A stretch of 64,000 bases of DNA, taken from contig MCFH01000042.1 in assembly GCA_002104945.1 (NCBI GenBank), positions 372,001 to 436,000 of the forward strand, written 5' to 3'. Made by a program: the position numbers and the translations under genes. This document shows, one piece after another, positions 34,005 to 52,602 of this stretch. The notes under the pieces are model-generated. The model did not search any database. It was not told the origin of the DNA and was given only the letters and a program-made list of their open reading frames with translations. Position 1 is the stretch's first letter. Each line of letters opens with the position of its first letter. Source of the stretch: Piromyces finnis. Lineage: Eukaryota > Neocallimastigomycota > Neocallimastigomycetes > Neocallimastigales > Neocallimastigaceae.

Positions 34005-34608
34005 CTATTTTTTATTTTTACCTTTTCAATGTATAGTTCATCAATAGCTTGGAATAGTTGTCTATTAAATAATTCAAGTTCTTGAATTTCTTCACTCAAT
34101 TTACTTACTGTTAAAATATTTAATTTGATAAATAAATTTTAGGTTTTAAAGATGGATTAATTTTATTTGGTTTACACACATTACACATTTCTATATAATT
34201 TCAATCATATTATAGTTTTCTTACTTTCGTTTGTTTTTGGTTTAAATATATTAAATAATTGGGTAAGTGATTGTTTTTGATATTGTTGCTCTGATTCCAT
34301 ATACTAAATTTTATATTAAGAAATGAATATAGAAATTAATATTAAAAGAGTGTCACTTTTTCATTATAAAAATTTTATTTTCAATTTTTATATTATTAAC
34401 GTTATTATTATTATTATTAGTTTTTTTTCCTTTTTTTTTTTTATTATTATAATTTTACTTTTTCTTTTAATTTTAATAGTCTTTTCTTTTTCATTAGTAT
34501 ATTTTCCATTGTTTTTTGATATTTTCTTTCTGCAACATTGATATCATTTTTAGTAATTGGTCTGAGTTTTTGAGTTTGATCGAGAATTAAAAACAAAACA
34601 AAACAAAA

Positions 34609-34642
<34 letters not shown>

Positions 34643-35711
34643 GATTTAGAAAATGAAATATTATATATAAAGATATAATATTTATATAATATTATTTTTA
34701 AAGGCAGAATATATATATAAATATTAATTTCTTTTTTTTCATTTTGTATTTCATAATTTCTATTTTCAATATTATTTTCGTATTACTTTATAAATATTGA
34801 AAGTGCGGTGTAAGGACTGTTCACAGCACCAAATCCCGATAATATAGCCATAAAAGTTACTCCAAAAATCCCTACACGCCCAATACCTTCAGTTAAGGTA
34901 TTAATATCTTCAACTAATCATAAATTTGTATACATTTTAATAATTATTGGTATGTTCTTTTAATTATTATATTGGAAAATAATTTATTTTGAAATGAAAA
35001 AAAAAATTACGTTGTGCGTATTTGGAATAAATAGGGAAATATACTGAAATTTTCCAAAATATAAGCAAGTATAATATATATAAAATGTTGGTAATAATTA
35101 AGCGAATATGATGAACTATTGTTTATAGAAATATAAAAATTAGCAGTTAGATTTTGTGAAATCGTTATGAATTTTTATAGTTTTTTCTTTTTTTTTTTTT
35201 TTTATTAAATAGAAAAATGTTGGTTACTTTTTGTAAAACTACATAAGGAATAACTTTGATAAAAGGGAATAATAATGGATACAAGTGCTAACATGAAATA
35301 AATAAACAATTTCCAATAAAATCTTCTTGCGCTATTGTTAATATAAAAGACGAAATTAATTATCCATCCAACAAAAGATTTCCATAAAAATTTGTATATA
35401 TATAAAGGTATGTATATTTAAAAATTGAATTGAGATGCATATTGAATTTACCTTAAGCTTAATATATCAGTAATTTCAAAAATAACTAATTCGAAAAGCG
35501 AGCAACTACCTGCGAATACTAGAGAAAATAGCATTCGTACAAAATTATTCTTAACTTCATAATCGGTATATAATTTATTTTCAAAAAATAGATGACCAAT
35601 GATATAATAGACAACAAATAATATTAAAAGTAAAATGCCTGAATATAATAATGAAAATATTGACGTCTTTATATCGAGTGATTCATAATTATATGATGCA
35701 CTATTATCCAT
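32976..35711 (-). CDS. Golgi pH regulator (GPHR/GPR89) membrane protein
   Basis: A multi-exon gene from ATG at 35711 to TAA at 32976. Coding blocks, in order, sit at about 35711-35452, 35330-35240, 35140-35010, 34915-34790, 34578-34430, 34305-34230, 34108-34022, 33922-33830, 33658-33470, 33350-33227 and 33125-32976. Conserved GPHR segments are plain: [14 protein letters not shown] in the first exon, [40 protein letters not shown] (central coiled coil), [37 protein letters not shown], and the C-terminal [20 protein letters not shown]. It should be a multi-span anion channel of Golgi/ER membranes that controls lumenal pH and glycosylation. Exon edges in the N-terminal half are approximate. One intron carries a T38 tract (33395-33432). 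Confidence 0.92.
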
Positions 35712-35780
35712 TTCTATATAATAATATAGTATGTTTATATTTTATCTAGTTTGTAATGTATATAAATATTTTATTTATGC

Positions 35781-35827
<47 letters not shown>

Positions 35828-37038
35828 TATTTTAAGTTTATTTTTTTTTCACTTTTTTTTTTTTTATTTTTTTTATTTTATAATAATTATTATTTTATTT
35901 TAGTATTTTATTCTTTATTTTATTCTGTTCTACTTTTTAATGTTATGTTGATGTATGAAATGAATTTGTTTTTTTTTTTTTATTTAACTAAAAATTTGTT
36001 ATAAACAAAAGGGTTTCAAACATTACATATCAAAGACTTTGTTACTACTTCTACTATTGTTGTTTATTATTGTATGGCGATAGTATTTAAATATGTATTT
36101 TTTTTTAAAGATTGAATAAAAGTAAAATAGTTTTACTTTTTTTTTTTTAATTCAATTTTATCCAATATATGTAATAATAGTGAAATAGGTTCTTTATAAA
36201 AAATGATAATTCCAATTTATTATTTTTTTTTATTTTATCTTGTTTTATTATAACTCTTTCCTTAATCTCTTTCTTTCTTTTCTTTCTCTCTCTCTTTTTT
36301 TTTTTTTTTTATTATTTTTATTAGTAGTATGTATCTTTTAAAACAAACAAAAAAGTGAAAAAGTGAATATAATAATAATAATAATAATAATTATAAAATT
36401 TAATTTATATTTAATAATTTTAAAAACTACGGAAAAAATAAATATAAAAAAAAAGAGTTAAATATTTGACACCTTTTTTGCATTAGTGTAAAATTGACTT
36501 TAAAATGGAGTTAACACAAAAAAACTTTTTACAAATATAATAATAAGATAATAATAGAAAGGATGATTGAATTATATATATATGTATTTCTTTTTATATA
36601 TTTTATTTATCTAAGAGGATATATAACAATGAATATAAAAATAAAATAGTAAAAAAAAAATGAAAAAAAAAAACAAATCTTTATATATTTTTAAAATTTT
36701 AAAAAAGATGTGCTTAATTTTCTTTTTCTTTCTTTTTTTTTTTTTTAAATTGAAATAAATATATATCTATAAAAACCGTGGTTTAAAAGAGTAATAAAAT
36801 TAAAATAAAAAAAATTATTAGGATGATTTTTTTTCAAGTTATTATTATTCTTCTTTTCTTTATAGGTATATAAAGATATCATAATAATAACAATAATAAA
36901 TGGAATTATAATTTACGATATGAATAATTTAAAAATATAATAGCTTTTAATTATTAAATAATATTTTAAAATAATTTATGATGAATTACTTTTTTTTTTT
37001 TCTTCTTCTTATTCTTCTTAATATTCTATTAAAATAAA
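35712..37038. other. spacer with ATT microsatellite
   Basis: No gene seen. An ATT repeat of about 50 bases (35780-35828) and further A/T tracts. It holds the GPHR promoter and the NSA2 3' end. Confidence 0.55.
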
Positions 37039-38638
37039 TTAAACTAAAAGTACAGCATTGACACAACCGTCAAGTTCTGGATTGTTGGTTACTTGAGCAT
37101 ATTTACCCCATACAACCTTACCATTAGATGTAACAAGACCAAGTTCACTTACATTTACTTCTATAATAGTACCCTTGGTCATAACACCTAATTGAGTATA
37201 CATGGCACTTTGTGGGTTCTTTTTAACACCAATAATTGGAAGATAGAAAGTAGCACGAAGTTCTGGGTGAGTAACGTGAGCTTTTTTGTAACGTAAAGCC
37301 ATTGGTCTAATGAATCTTTCCATCTTTGGTGGTTTACGAGTGAATGATTCTCCAACAAATGTAGCCTTAGTAACCATACGTTTCCAGGCTTTAGACTTTG
37401 ATTTACCAGTTTTAATAACCTTGAACATTTCATCTTCTGAAATACCACGAACCTTTGGAAGTGGTACATTCCATTTACCAGCCTTTTCCTTTCTTTTTTG
37501 TTTAATCATATTACTAAGAACCTTAGCTCTAGTTTGATTTTCACGATCAAGAAGATATGTTGGAACGGCTCCTTCTTGAACATTATCATCAGTCTTGTGC
37601 TTGTTAGAACGTTCATCATGCATTTTAAGACTTTTATAATATTTAATAATAATATAGTTTTTTTAGCAAACAATAATTTTAAAAATACTTCATGTGCATT
37701 TTATAGATATATATATAATTGCTTTTAAATACATACGTCTTTTTCATTTGAATCTTTTCAGCATGACGCTTCTTGTTGTATAACTTGGCCTTGAAACCAT
37801 GGACCTTTTGAGCATAAGCTGACTTCTTGTGAGCTTCACGAGCTTCACGCTTACGCCTGAAATATTTTTATATAAATAATATTATATTTATTTTATTAAT
37901 ATACATAAAACCTTTTATTATTTTATTAAATTTTTGAAATTTATAATACTTTTATAAATCTTTAAATAAATCCTGAATTGAAACATTATATTGATATATT
38001 ATGTTTAATTTGGATTAATATATGTATTTATAATGCTTTATTCATTTTTATTAAAATATATGCCGGGATTTTCTTTAATAACTACTAAATATAAATTCTT
38101 TTATTATCATTATTTTTTATTCGGGTTTGAATAAAAAAATAGTCATTGCTTTTTTTTTATATTTATATATTTTTCTTTCTTTTCCTCCTTTTTTTTTTTT
38201 TAAAGAAAAAAAATTGGATTTAAAATTTTTGTAAAATGAAAATTCTTATTTATTTTAGCGTTTTGTTTTGAATGTTTTTATTTAATAAGATAATAAATAC
38301 TATTTATTCCTTTATTATTTGTAATATGACTCTTAATATTATTACCAAGATTTATCGATTTGTAATTTATAAAAATAAACTGAATTTTTTAATTTGTATG
38401 AATCTTTAATATACTCAAATCTTACATTCTTTCTTCATAGTTAAATTGGCGACCATGTTTCTTAATGGCTTCCTCAATATATTCGTTTTGTGGCTATTGT
38501 ATTTTCAGATGTAATATATTTGAAAAATAAAATATTTATGAATAATTATAATAATTATTTGTAGTAAAAGGGAAAAAAAAATAGTTAATAAGATAAAATT
38601 ATAAAGCTTAAATTTATATTCTTCCTTTTATTTACCAT
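37039..38638 (-). CDS. NSA2: ribosome biogenesis factor NSA2 (TINP1)
   Basis: Four coding exons: 38638-38636 (the ATG alone, followed directly by a GTAAAT donor), 38493-38426, 37856-37737 and 37630-37039. Together 260 residues, the usual NSA2 length. The start [20 protein letters not shown] is the family N-terminus and can only be made if the three-base exon is used. Also seen: basic [40 protein letters not shown], and the S8e-like beta-barrel end [23 protein letters not shown]2 acts in the nucleolus in 27S pre-rRNA processing during 60S assembly. Two head-to-head CCAAT boxes (38853-38873) sit 215-235 bp upstream. Confidence 0.97.
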
Positions 38639-40188
38639 TCTGTTTTATTTATATTTATACTATTTTTCTTTTATAAAATATATATGTGAATAAATAAATA
38701 TATGATAAATAAATAATAAAATGTTTATTTTAATTAGAAATCAAAAAAGGATCATATAAAGGTATATTTATCCTTTCTTTTTCTTCTAATATTAATTATT
38801 TTTTTTTTAAAATTTTTATTCATTTTAAAATTTCAAAAAAAAAAAAAAGTATATTGGCTTATTATTTTCCAATCATATTTCAATATAATATATTGTAAAA
38901 TATATTATATTGTAATATAAAATATATTGTAGTATCAAATAATTTTAAAGTTATTCAATAACCTAACCATAATTAACATGAAATTTATTTAAATAATTAT
39001 TCATTCATTCATTTATATAGTTTAATTAAATACCACCTAAACCATTCATTTTTGTGGTATTCTCCAACCCATTTTTTTTAAACCTATTTAAATATTGCTA
39101 TCTTATTTTGTAACTATTTTACTAAAAAGTACATATCAATGAACATTATTAATACTAGATATATAATTGTTTATATAGATAGCTATTTATATTTCCATAT
39201 TATTATTTAAATGTTTATTTATTTACTTATATATTCATTCATTTATTTATTTAAATATTTAAATGTTTATTTATTTATATATATATTTATTTATTTATTC
39301 ATTTATATTTTTAAAATAGAAAATTATTATTTATTTAATTTTATTTATATAAAATTTATATAATTAAATTTAAAAAAAAAATTTTTTATTTATTATTTTG
39401 TTAATAAAACCATATAAAAAAAAGAATTAAATAAATTGAATTGTTTTGAAGAAAAAGGTAACAACACAATTGAAGCAAAAATTAGATAATAATACTAATA
39501 TAAAAGTGGTCATTTTGAATTTCAATAAATAATATAAATAACATTAAACAATACTATTATCAAGAAAACAGATAAAAATGTACAACTAATTTCAATATGA
39601 AAATTCAAATGAATTAAAATTTCCTATAATTTCTGAAATGATAGAATAATAATAATATTAATAATAATTCTGTGACATTCTCTATTGAAACTAATACCCT
39701 TTAATGTTTTAAAGTCAAAAAATTCAAAATAAAAATAATGATACTAAAGTATAAGTTTTTTTTTATTATTATTATTCAACTATCTTAAAACTCAATATTA
39801 TCGGATAATCAATCAATATGTTTTAAAGTACTGAAAAGAAATTAATTTCCTATATATATGATGATTTCAAATGTACTTTGGTATAAGTACATTTTTAAAT
39901 ATTCAATTTTGTTGTCTATATTTCCTTTTTTTATACAAATATTTTTATAGAGAAATAATTTAAATGAATTGTTTAATACCCTGTATTGAGGCATACTCGT
40001 AAAAGAATGGAAAAATATAATTACAATAAAAATTCTTGATTAATTTCTCTCTTTCTCTCTCTCTCTTTTTTTTTTTTTTTAATATTTATTTATTAAATAC
40101 AATAATCTGTTAATAATATTATTTTTAATATTTTTTAATATTTATAATATTATTATAATAAAATAACAAAATAAAAAAGTAATAAATA
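38639..40188. promoter_or_regulatory. divergent intergenic region between NSA2 and NF-YC genes
   Basis: The two genes are transcribed away from each other across 1.55 kb. No coding signal. It contains TTTA/TTCA repeats (about 39220-39300), a CT-rich tract (40045-40080) near the NF-YC start, and a pair of opposed CCAAT boxes close to NSA2. Confidence 0.5.
38853..38873. promoter_or_regulatory. opposed CCAAT box pair upstream of NSA2
   Basis: ATTGG (38853-38857) and CCAAT (38869-38873, in CCAATCA context) face each other with 11 bases between. CCAATCA is the preferred NF-Y core, and the adjacent divergent gene encodes the NF-YC subunit. Regulation is inferred from the motif only. Confidence 0.3.
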
Positions 40189-41512
40189 ATGGCTGACCAA
40201 CAACAACATATTCCACAAACTACAACTGACCATCAAAACCAATTACATGTTCAACAACAATTACAAGTACGATTAAGAAATAAAATACTAAATATTACAA
40301 TGGATATATAAATATAATTATTTTTAATAAATTCTTTATAATATTAAATTTATTTTATATATATATATATATATATAATTCTTTTTAATTAGGATGTAAG
40401 TTATTCTATTTATATAAAAATTATATTTTATATATATTTATTAAATCTTTTAAAAATATTTAAAATTTATACTATGTAAAGGCTCAACAAACACATATTA
40501 TTCAAGCATTTTGGCAAAATCAATTAATAAATATTGAACAAACCCAAACTGAATTTAAAAGTCATTCTCTTCCAATTGCTAGAATTAAGAAAGTTATGAA
40601 AAGTGATGACGATGTTAAGACTTTGGTATGAATATTTATAAAAAAAAAAAAAAAAAAAAAAAAAATAGCAACTATTCTAAATAGTATATATTAATATAAA
40701 ATATTTAATAATTTTAAAAATGAATATAGATGATTAGTGCTGAGGTAAATTTTTATTCTTTTTAGTTATTATGATATTCGCCATAAACTTTTAATAAAAT
40801 TAATAATAATAACAATAACAATAATAATAGGCCCCAATGATTTTTGCTAAAGCTTGTGAAATTTTTATTGAAGAAGTATATATCATTATATCATTATTGT
40901 ATATATTAATTAAAAAAAATGAAAAATTATTAAAATAAATATATAAAAATACATTTTATTATAGCTTACACTTAGAGCTTGGATGCATGCTGAAGAAAAT
41001 AAACGTAGAACTCTTCAAAAAAGTGATATTGCTACTGCTGTTTCTAAATCAGATATGTATGACTTTTTAATTGATATTGTTCCTCGTGATATTGATTTAA
41101 TAAAGGCTTCTTCTAAGTCAAAGGGTCCAGAGGTATAATAAATACACTATATATATATTAATATTTATAATTTCGTAGCAATTATTTGTGTACTAATTAT
41201 TTAATTTAATAAAGAATGATTTATTCGATCACTCATACGGCTATTATCCATCTCAAATACCGCAATTTGCTTCTCTTCCAACTGTAAGTATTTTATTAAT
41301 ATATATATATATTTATACATATATATTAATTTTCTAAATTAAATATAATAAAGAATATTACCGAATATGCATTCCAAGTTAATCATAATGAACAACTCCA
41401 ACAATATCATCTTCAACAACTTCAACAACAATTCCATCAACAACAACAACAAGATACTACACAGGTTCAAGGTCAACAAGTTGATCAAAGAAATGATGTT
41501 CAAAAATCATAA
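40189..41512 (+). CDS. HAP5: CCAAT-binding factor subunit NF-YC / HAP5
   Basis: Exons 40189-40266, 40482-40625, 40730-40744 (15 nt), 40831-40875, 40965-41132, 41215-41283 and 41354-41512 encode 225 residues; an optional GAT exon at 40393-40395 would add one Asp. The histone fold is complete: [20 protein letters not shown], then [61 protein letters not shown]. The MISAE residues come from the 15-nt exon, which is confirmed by family conservation. Gln-rich N- and C-terminal tails are typical activation regions. It forms the NF-YB/NF-YC dimer that joins NF-YA to bind CCAAT in promoters in the nucleus. Confidence 0.96.
40393..40395 (+). other. possible 3-nt microexon (GAT) of NF-YC
   Basis: The context is TTTTTAATTAG|GAT|GTAAGT: a strong acceptor and a consensus donor flank exactly three bases between exons 1 and 2, which join in phase 0 with or without it (Gln-Asp-Ala versus Gln-Ala). 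The region is a poorly conserved Gln-rich tail, so conservation cannot decide. Alternatively this is one intron containing a recursive-splicing-like site. Confidence 0.35.
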
Positions 41513-43371
<1,859 letters not shown>

Positions 43372-45612
43372 ATGGTTACTGAAACAACTATAAAGTTTAT
43401 TGAATCTATTAGTGGTAACTTAGATACAGTTACCAACTTCCTTATTATGGGTGAAAAAAGGTTCATATCATCTGAAGTAAATCAACGTTTAAATTTAATT
43501 TTTGCAAATGAAAAAATATCTATTAATCAAGATTTATTAGAACCTTTAAATGAAGATTCTTGCAAATACATAAATCAATATATAAAAGTAAATTCAAAAT
43601 TAGTTGAAATTGCATTTGCGAAAATTGATTCTAGAAAATCTAGAAATTTAGGTGTAAGTATATTTTATAATTATTTTTTATTATTTCTTTCTTTCTTTCT
43701 TTTTTTTCTTTTTTATTAAATAAGAATATTTGTATACTTTTATAATACTTTTTCATACTTAATATTGAAACAATATAATATAATAATAAAAATAATATAA
43801 AATTATATTTAAAATATTAATAAAAATCTTTGTAGTAAATAAAATCTCAATTTAATTAATTTACTGTTAATAATTAAAAATTATTTAAATAGATTATTAG
43901 ATTTGATAGTGCTGCTGATATTGTAGCTAAACGTTTAAATAAAGAAAAGGATTGTTGTGTAATAGTATTAATTGATAATGCTGAACAAGCGAGATCAATT
44001 GGTACTGGAATTTCAAGAATTTTCCCACCTTTTACAAAAAAAACAGGAAAAGAAACTAAGAGAACAGTATTTGTTAACTTTATTGTTAATGACAATACCA
44101 AAGTTAATTATGAAGAAATACAAATTGTCTCTAATGCTATTCGATTAGCTTCAAGACTTGGTGATACTCCAGGAGAAGAAATGAATCCAACACAAGGTAT
44201 ATATCAATTTAATAAAAGAAAAATAAAAATTTCTATCATTAGTATATGATATAATATCCTTTTTTAAAAAAAAAAAATAATTGAATAATAGCATTTATTA
44301 TATATGTATTTTGTTAATAAATGAAATTATATAATAATTTAAAATCCTGTTAATTATTGAAAACTAGTTATTAGGGAAAGTGAAGAAGTTATTTCTCGTC
44401 TTAAGAAAATCAATAGAAATGTTAGTATTAATATTATTAAGGGTGAAGAATTACAAAATCTAGGTTTTGGTGGTATTTATGGTGTTGGTAAAGGATCAAA
44501 ATTCCCACCTGCTTTAATTATTTTACAATTCACAAAACCTAATAATACTAAATCCATTGCATGGGTTGGTAAAGGAATTACATTTGATACTGGTAAGTAT
44601 TTAGATAAGATTTATTATGAACAATAAATGTTGGAATAATAAACTATATATATATATATATTTTAAAAAATAAAAGGGGGTCTTTGCATTAAATCTAGAG
44701 ATGGTATGTGTGAAATGAAACAAGATATGAATGGATCTGGTAAGTTATAAAAAAAAAAAAAAGAAAAATTATAATAATATAATAATTATAATAATAAATA
44801 TGATATAGTCTTAGAATAGTAAAAAAAAAAAATATTAATATATGTATATGTTTTATTACAAAATAGGATCTGTTTTAGCAGCCTTTGAAGCCGCCGCAAC
44901 CTTAAATTTAGATATTAATGTTTATGGTATTTTATGTGTTGCAGAAAATACACCAGGTCAATTTTCATTCCGTCCAGGTAAATGTTAATATATAAAAAGA
45001 AATTGTAAATTAATTAATAATCATTGTATTTATAATTCTCTCTTTTTTTTTTTTAAAGATGATATTCTAACACTTTACAGTGGAAAAACTGTTGAAATAA
45101 ATAATACTGATGCCGAAGGTAGATTAGTATTAAGTGATGGTGTTTGTTATGCTACAAGAAATTTAAAAGCAGATTATGTTATAGATATTTCTACATTAAC
45201 TGGTGCACAAAGTTATGCTACTGGTATTTATCATTCTGGTGTTTTAACCCCATCTGAATCTTTTGAAAAGGAAATTGTAGATGCTGGTAAAGTTTGTGGT
45301 GATTTATGCTATCCATTAATTTATTGTCCAGAATACCTTGGTATTGATAAACAATATTCCAGTCCTGTTGCTGATATGAAAAATAGTGTAAAAGCTAGAA
45401 ATAATGCGGCAAGTTCATGTGCGGGTCATTTTATTGAAGAACATCTTGATAAGGATTGGAAAGAAAGTCAATTTAATAAATATGGTGAAGGTGAATTTAT
45501 GTGGGCTCATTTAGATATTGCCTATCCAGCTGTTGATCCAAATGGTAGATCTACTGGTTGTGGTGTTCCATTATTTATTGAAGTAGCTAAAAAGTTAATG
45601 AAGTCTGAATAA
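43372..45612 (+). CDS. M17 leucyl aminopeptidase, NPEPL1-like
   Basis: Exons 43372-43653, 43893-44196, 44368-44592, 44677-44739, 44867-44977 and 45059-45612 encode 512 residues in frame. M17 features: DTPGEEMNPTQ, substrate and metal region GKGITFDTGGLCIKSRDGM with KQDMNGSGSVLAAF, the diagnostic NTDAEGRLVLSDGV signature, STLTGAQSYATG, and SPVADMKNSVKARNNAASSC near the C-terminus, which is closest to the NPEPL1-like branch. It is a two-metal (Zn/Mn) exopeptidase releasing N-terminal residues, usually a hexamer in the cytosol. No targeting peptide is visible. The start ATG follows an A-rich leader and is the first in frame. Confidence 0.95.
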
Positions 45613-46022
45613 TTATTTAAAAGAAAAATTAATTTTTTCTTTATTTAATGACTTTTTTCAGTTATAATTATCAATTTCATTAATTATAATATTTAATTTA
45701 TAATATAAAAATGATAAATAATTGTAAAAACAAACAAACAATCAAATATGCAAAAAAAGTAAATATAAAAAAACATGCGTACTCTATATATAAACATTTT
45801 AATATTTTTATCTATATATTTTATATTATTTCAGTGTAATATTTTTTATTTATTATTATTATTTTATTTTATTTTTATTACATCTTAAAAAAGTTATAAA
45901 TATTTTTCATTAAATAAATATAAAAAAATGAATTTTAAAATTATTAATGATTATAAATAAATTAGGATAAAATAGTAATTTTTTTTTTTTTTTTTTAATT
46001 AAATATAATAAAATTCCTATTG
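45613..46022. other. short spacer between convergent genes
   Basis: A/T-rich 3' flanks of the aminopeptidase and XPD genes; nothing else seen. Confidence 0.5.
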
Positions 46023-50395
<4,373 letters not shown>

Positions 50396-50836
50396 TTTTA
50401 ATATGTAAAGAAAACAAATTGGTCTAGGTGATAATAAAAATTAATTGAAATTATTTTTATTTTAATAAATTCATTTAAGAAATTTCAAATGATTTTAGAT
50501 TAAAATAAAAATAAAAATGGAATAAAATTGAAATAAAATTCAATCACTTTTTTTTTATTAATGTATATTTATTCCTTTTTTTTTTATTTTTTACTTTTTT
50601 TTTTTATTATTTTTTTTTTTTTTTTTGCTTTTGTATTTGTATATTTACAATGTTAAAAGTCTTTTTCAAAAAAACAATTTTAAATGAATGAATAAAAAAA
50701 AACTTTATTATTTTTTTTTCTATAAATTTGATTTTTGTATTACATTTGAACTTTTAATTTTTAAATTTTTTTTTTTTAAATTTTTAATGAAAAAAAAAAA
50801 AAAAAAGAATTTTCATTATTGATGGTATTTCATAGA
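50396..50836. other. short spacer, XPD promoter region
   Basis: 440 bases of A/T tracts between the XPD start and the end of QNG1, both on the minus strand. No motif identified. Confidence 0.5.
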
Positions 50837-52383
50837 TTAATAGAAAATAGTATCTTTATTAATAATTCTAACTAAACCTCTGTATTTTTCTTCCTTTCCT
50901 ATACTCCATAAATAAGTATCAATATCTGTTTCTAAAATTTCATTATCCATAAATGTAATATTTTGTTCTTTTAATCTTTGAGCTATTTTTTCGCAAGCTA
51001 CAATTGATGCTGCTCTTAATTTTACATCTGTATTTGTTTTTGACATATTTTCCTTATTTTCAATAGCGGAAAGAATATCAGATGATGGAGAAAGAACACC
51101 AAGATCAATTAAAACAGTTGGAATAACATTGTCTGCAAAAATTGTTAAATTTTCAACACCTTTAATATCAAATAATGGATATTTTTTATGGAAAGCTTTG
51201 TAAAGACTATATACAAATAATTGGGCTTTCTTGAAAATGAATACCTCTATATTACGTTGAATTATTTATAATATAATTAATAACAAACATGAATATCAAA
51301 TTAAAATATACAATATGAAACCTAAAAAAAAAAAGAATTTAAAAAAATTATTAGTCATTACCTTTATTATTAACTACAGCTGAATCTTGGAAGGCAGTTA
51401 ATACATTTACTACTCCTTTTAATATTACTTCTGCTCTGTTCACTTCATTTTTTGTAGAATTGATTAAATACATTATAAATTGAGCAAGACTTCTGTAACC
51501 TCCTTTTTTTAAATCTAACGCAGTTTTTTGGAAAACATTTCTCAATTTTTCGGCAAATTCACGAAGACAATGTTGTGTACTAACGGTAACACCTGGCATG
51601 TTTTCACTTTCTTTTTCTTCACCTAATAATGGAATTTGGAAAATTGAAGATATATCTGTAATAGTAAGTCCAGCCATATGATTACATGTACCATATTGCA
51701 TTTTTGATATATGCATACTAATAATTCCGAATTTGATAGTATTAGCAGCTCCCTATATATTAAATATATATTATTGAAAATTCATTTATATATATACATA
51801 ATAATAATTAAAAAAAAATAATTAATTATTTTATTATTTTATTATTTTATTATTTTATTATTTTATTATTTTATTTTATTTTATTTTAAATAAACAACTG
51901 TTGCTTATTTAAAATAGAATATTATCATTTTATTTTTATAATTTTAAATTTAAATTTTTAATTAAATTTTATTTATTACTCTATTACAGGCTTCGTGAAG
52001 TTCATCTCTCCAACCACTACCAAATGCCAATAAAGCATTTAAACCAACAAAATTTAGTTCTTCTTCTAAAGTATCAAATTTTAATGGAACTTTTAAGGGA
52101 TTGTTTGTATCGTAATACTTTCCAAATGATTCGAAATTATTGCTTTTTATTCTTTCTATAAATTTATCAATATGTTCGTCAGAAATCTAATAGTATAGAC
52201 AAAATATGATACATATTTTTAGTAATTTATCATTGAAAAATATTAATTTTCCATTTAAAATTATATGGAAAAAAATATTACTTTAATTGAATTTTCATTT
52301 TCTTTCTGTAATTCTCTACAACTTCTTCTAACGGCTTCTATATAATCGTCTTTTGGTAATATTGGATTATCTAATGCTGACAT
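50837..52383 (-). CDS. QNG1: queuosine 5'-phosphate N-glycosylase / queuosine salvage protein (DUF2419)
   Basis: Four exons (52383-52282, 52186-51980, 51752-51362, 51246-50837) encode 369 residues. Family hallmarks are LNALLAFGSGWRDELHEA, the central GEEKESENMPGV and STQHCLREFAEKL region, FIFKKAQLFVYSLYKAF, and FADNVIPTVLIDLGVL; the C-terminus LWSIGKEEKYRGLVRI fits. QNG1 releases queuine from queuosine 5'-monophosphate so eukaryotes can recycle the microbe-made base for tRNA position 34. Donor choice for exon 2 is set by phase (AGA|GTAATA). It is head-to-head with PCC1, 219 bp apart. Identity is strong; enzyme activity is by family knowledge. Confidence 0.9.
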
Positions 52384-52602
52384 GATTTATACAATTTTTT
52401 ACTTTTATTATAATTAAATAGAATAAAAAATTAAAAGATTAAAAAATCTTAATAAATAATTAAATTAATTAATGAAATTAATTATTAATTAAAAACATGA
52501 ATACACGTGTTTTTTAACATAGATTTATAATTTTTATTTTTATTTTTATTGTTATTATTATTTTTTTTTTTTAAATATATATTCTTTGTGTTAAAAGTAA
52601 AA
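52384..52602. promoter_or_regulatory. 219-bp shared divergent promoter of QNG1 and PCC1
   Basis: The start codons of the two genes lie 219 bp apart on opposite strands. The sequence is A/T-rich with TTAATTAATTA stretches and one ACACGTGT palindrome-like motif (about 52503-52510, an E-box core CACGTG). Sharing of regulation is inferred. Confidence 0.45.

Noticed and set aside
35756-36004. 82-residue plus-strand frame
   Set aside because: Driven by the ATT microsatellite and T runs.
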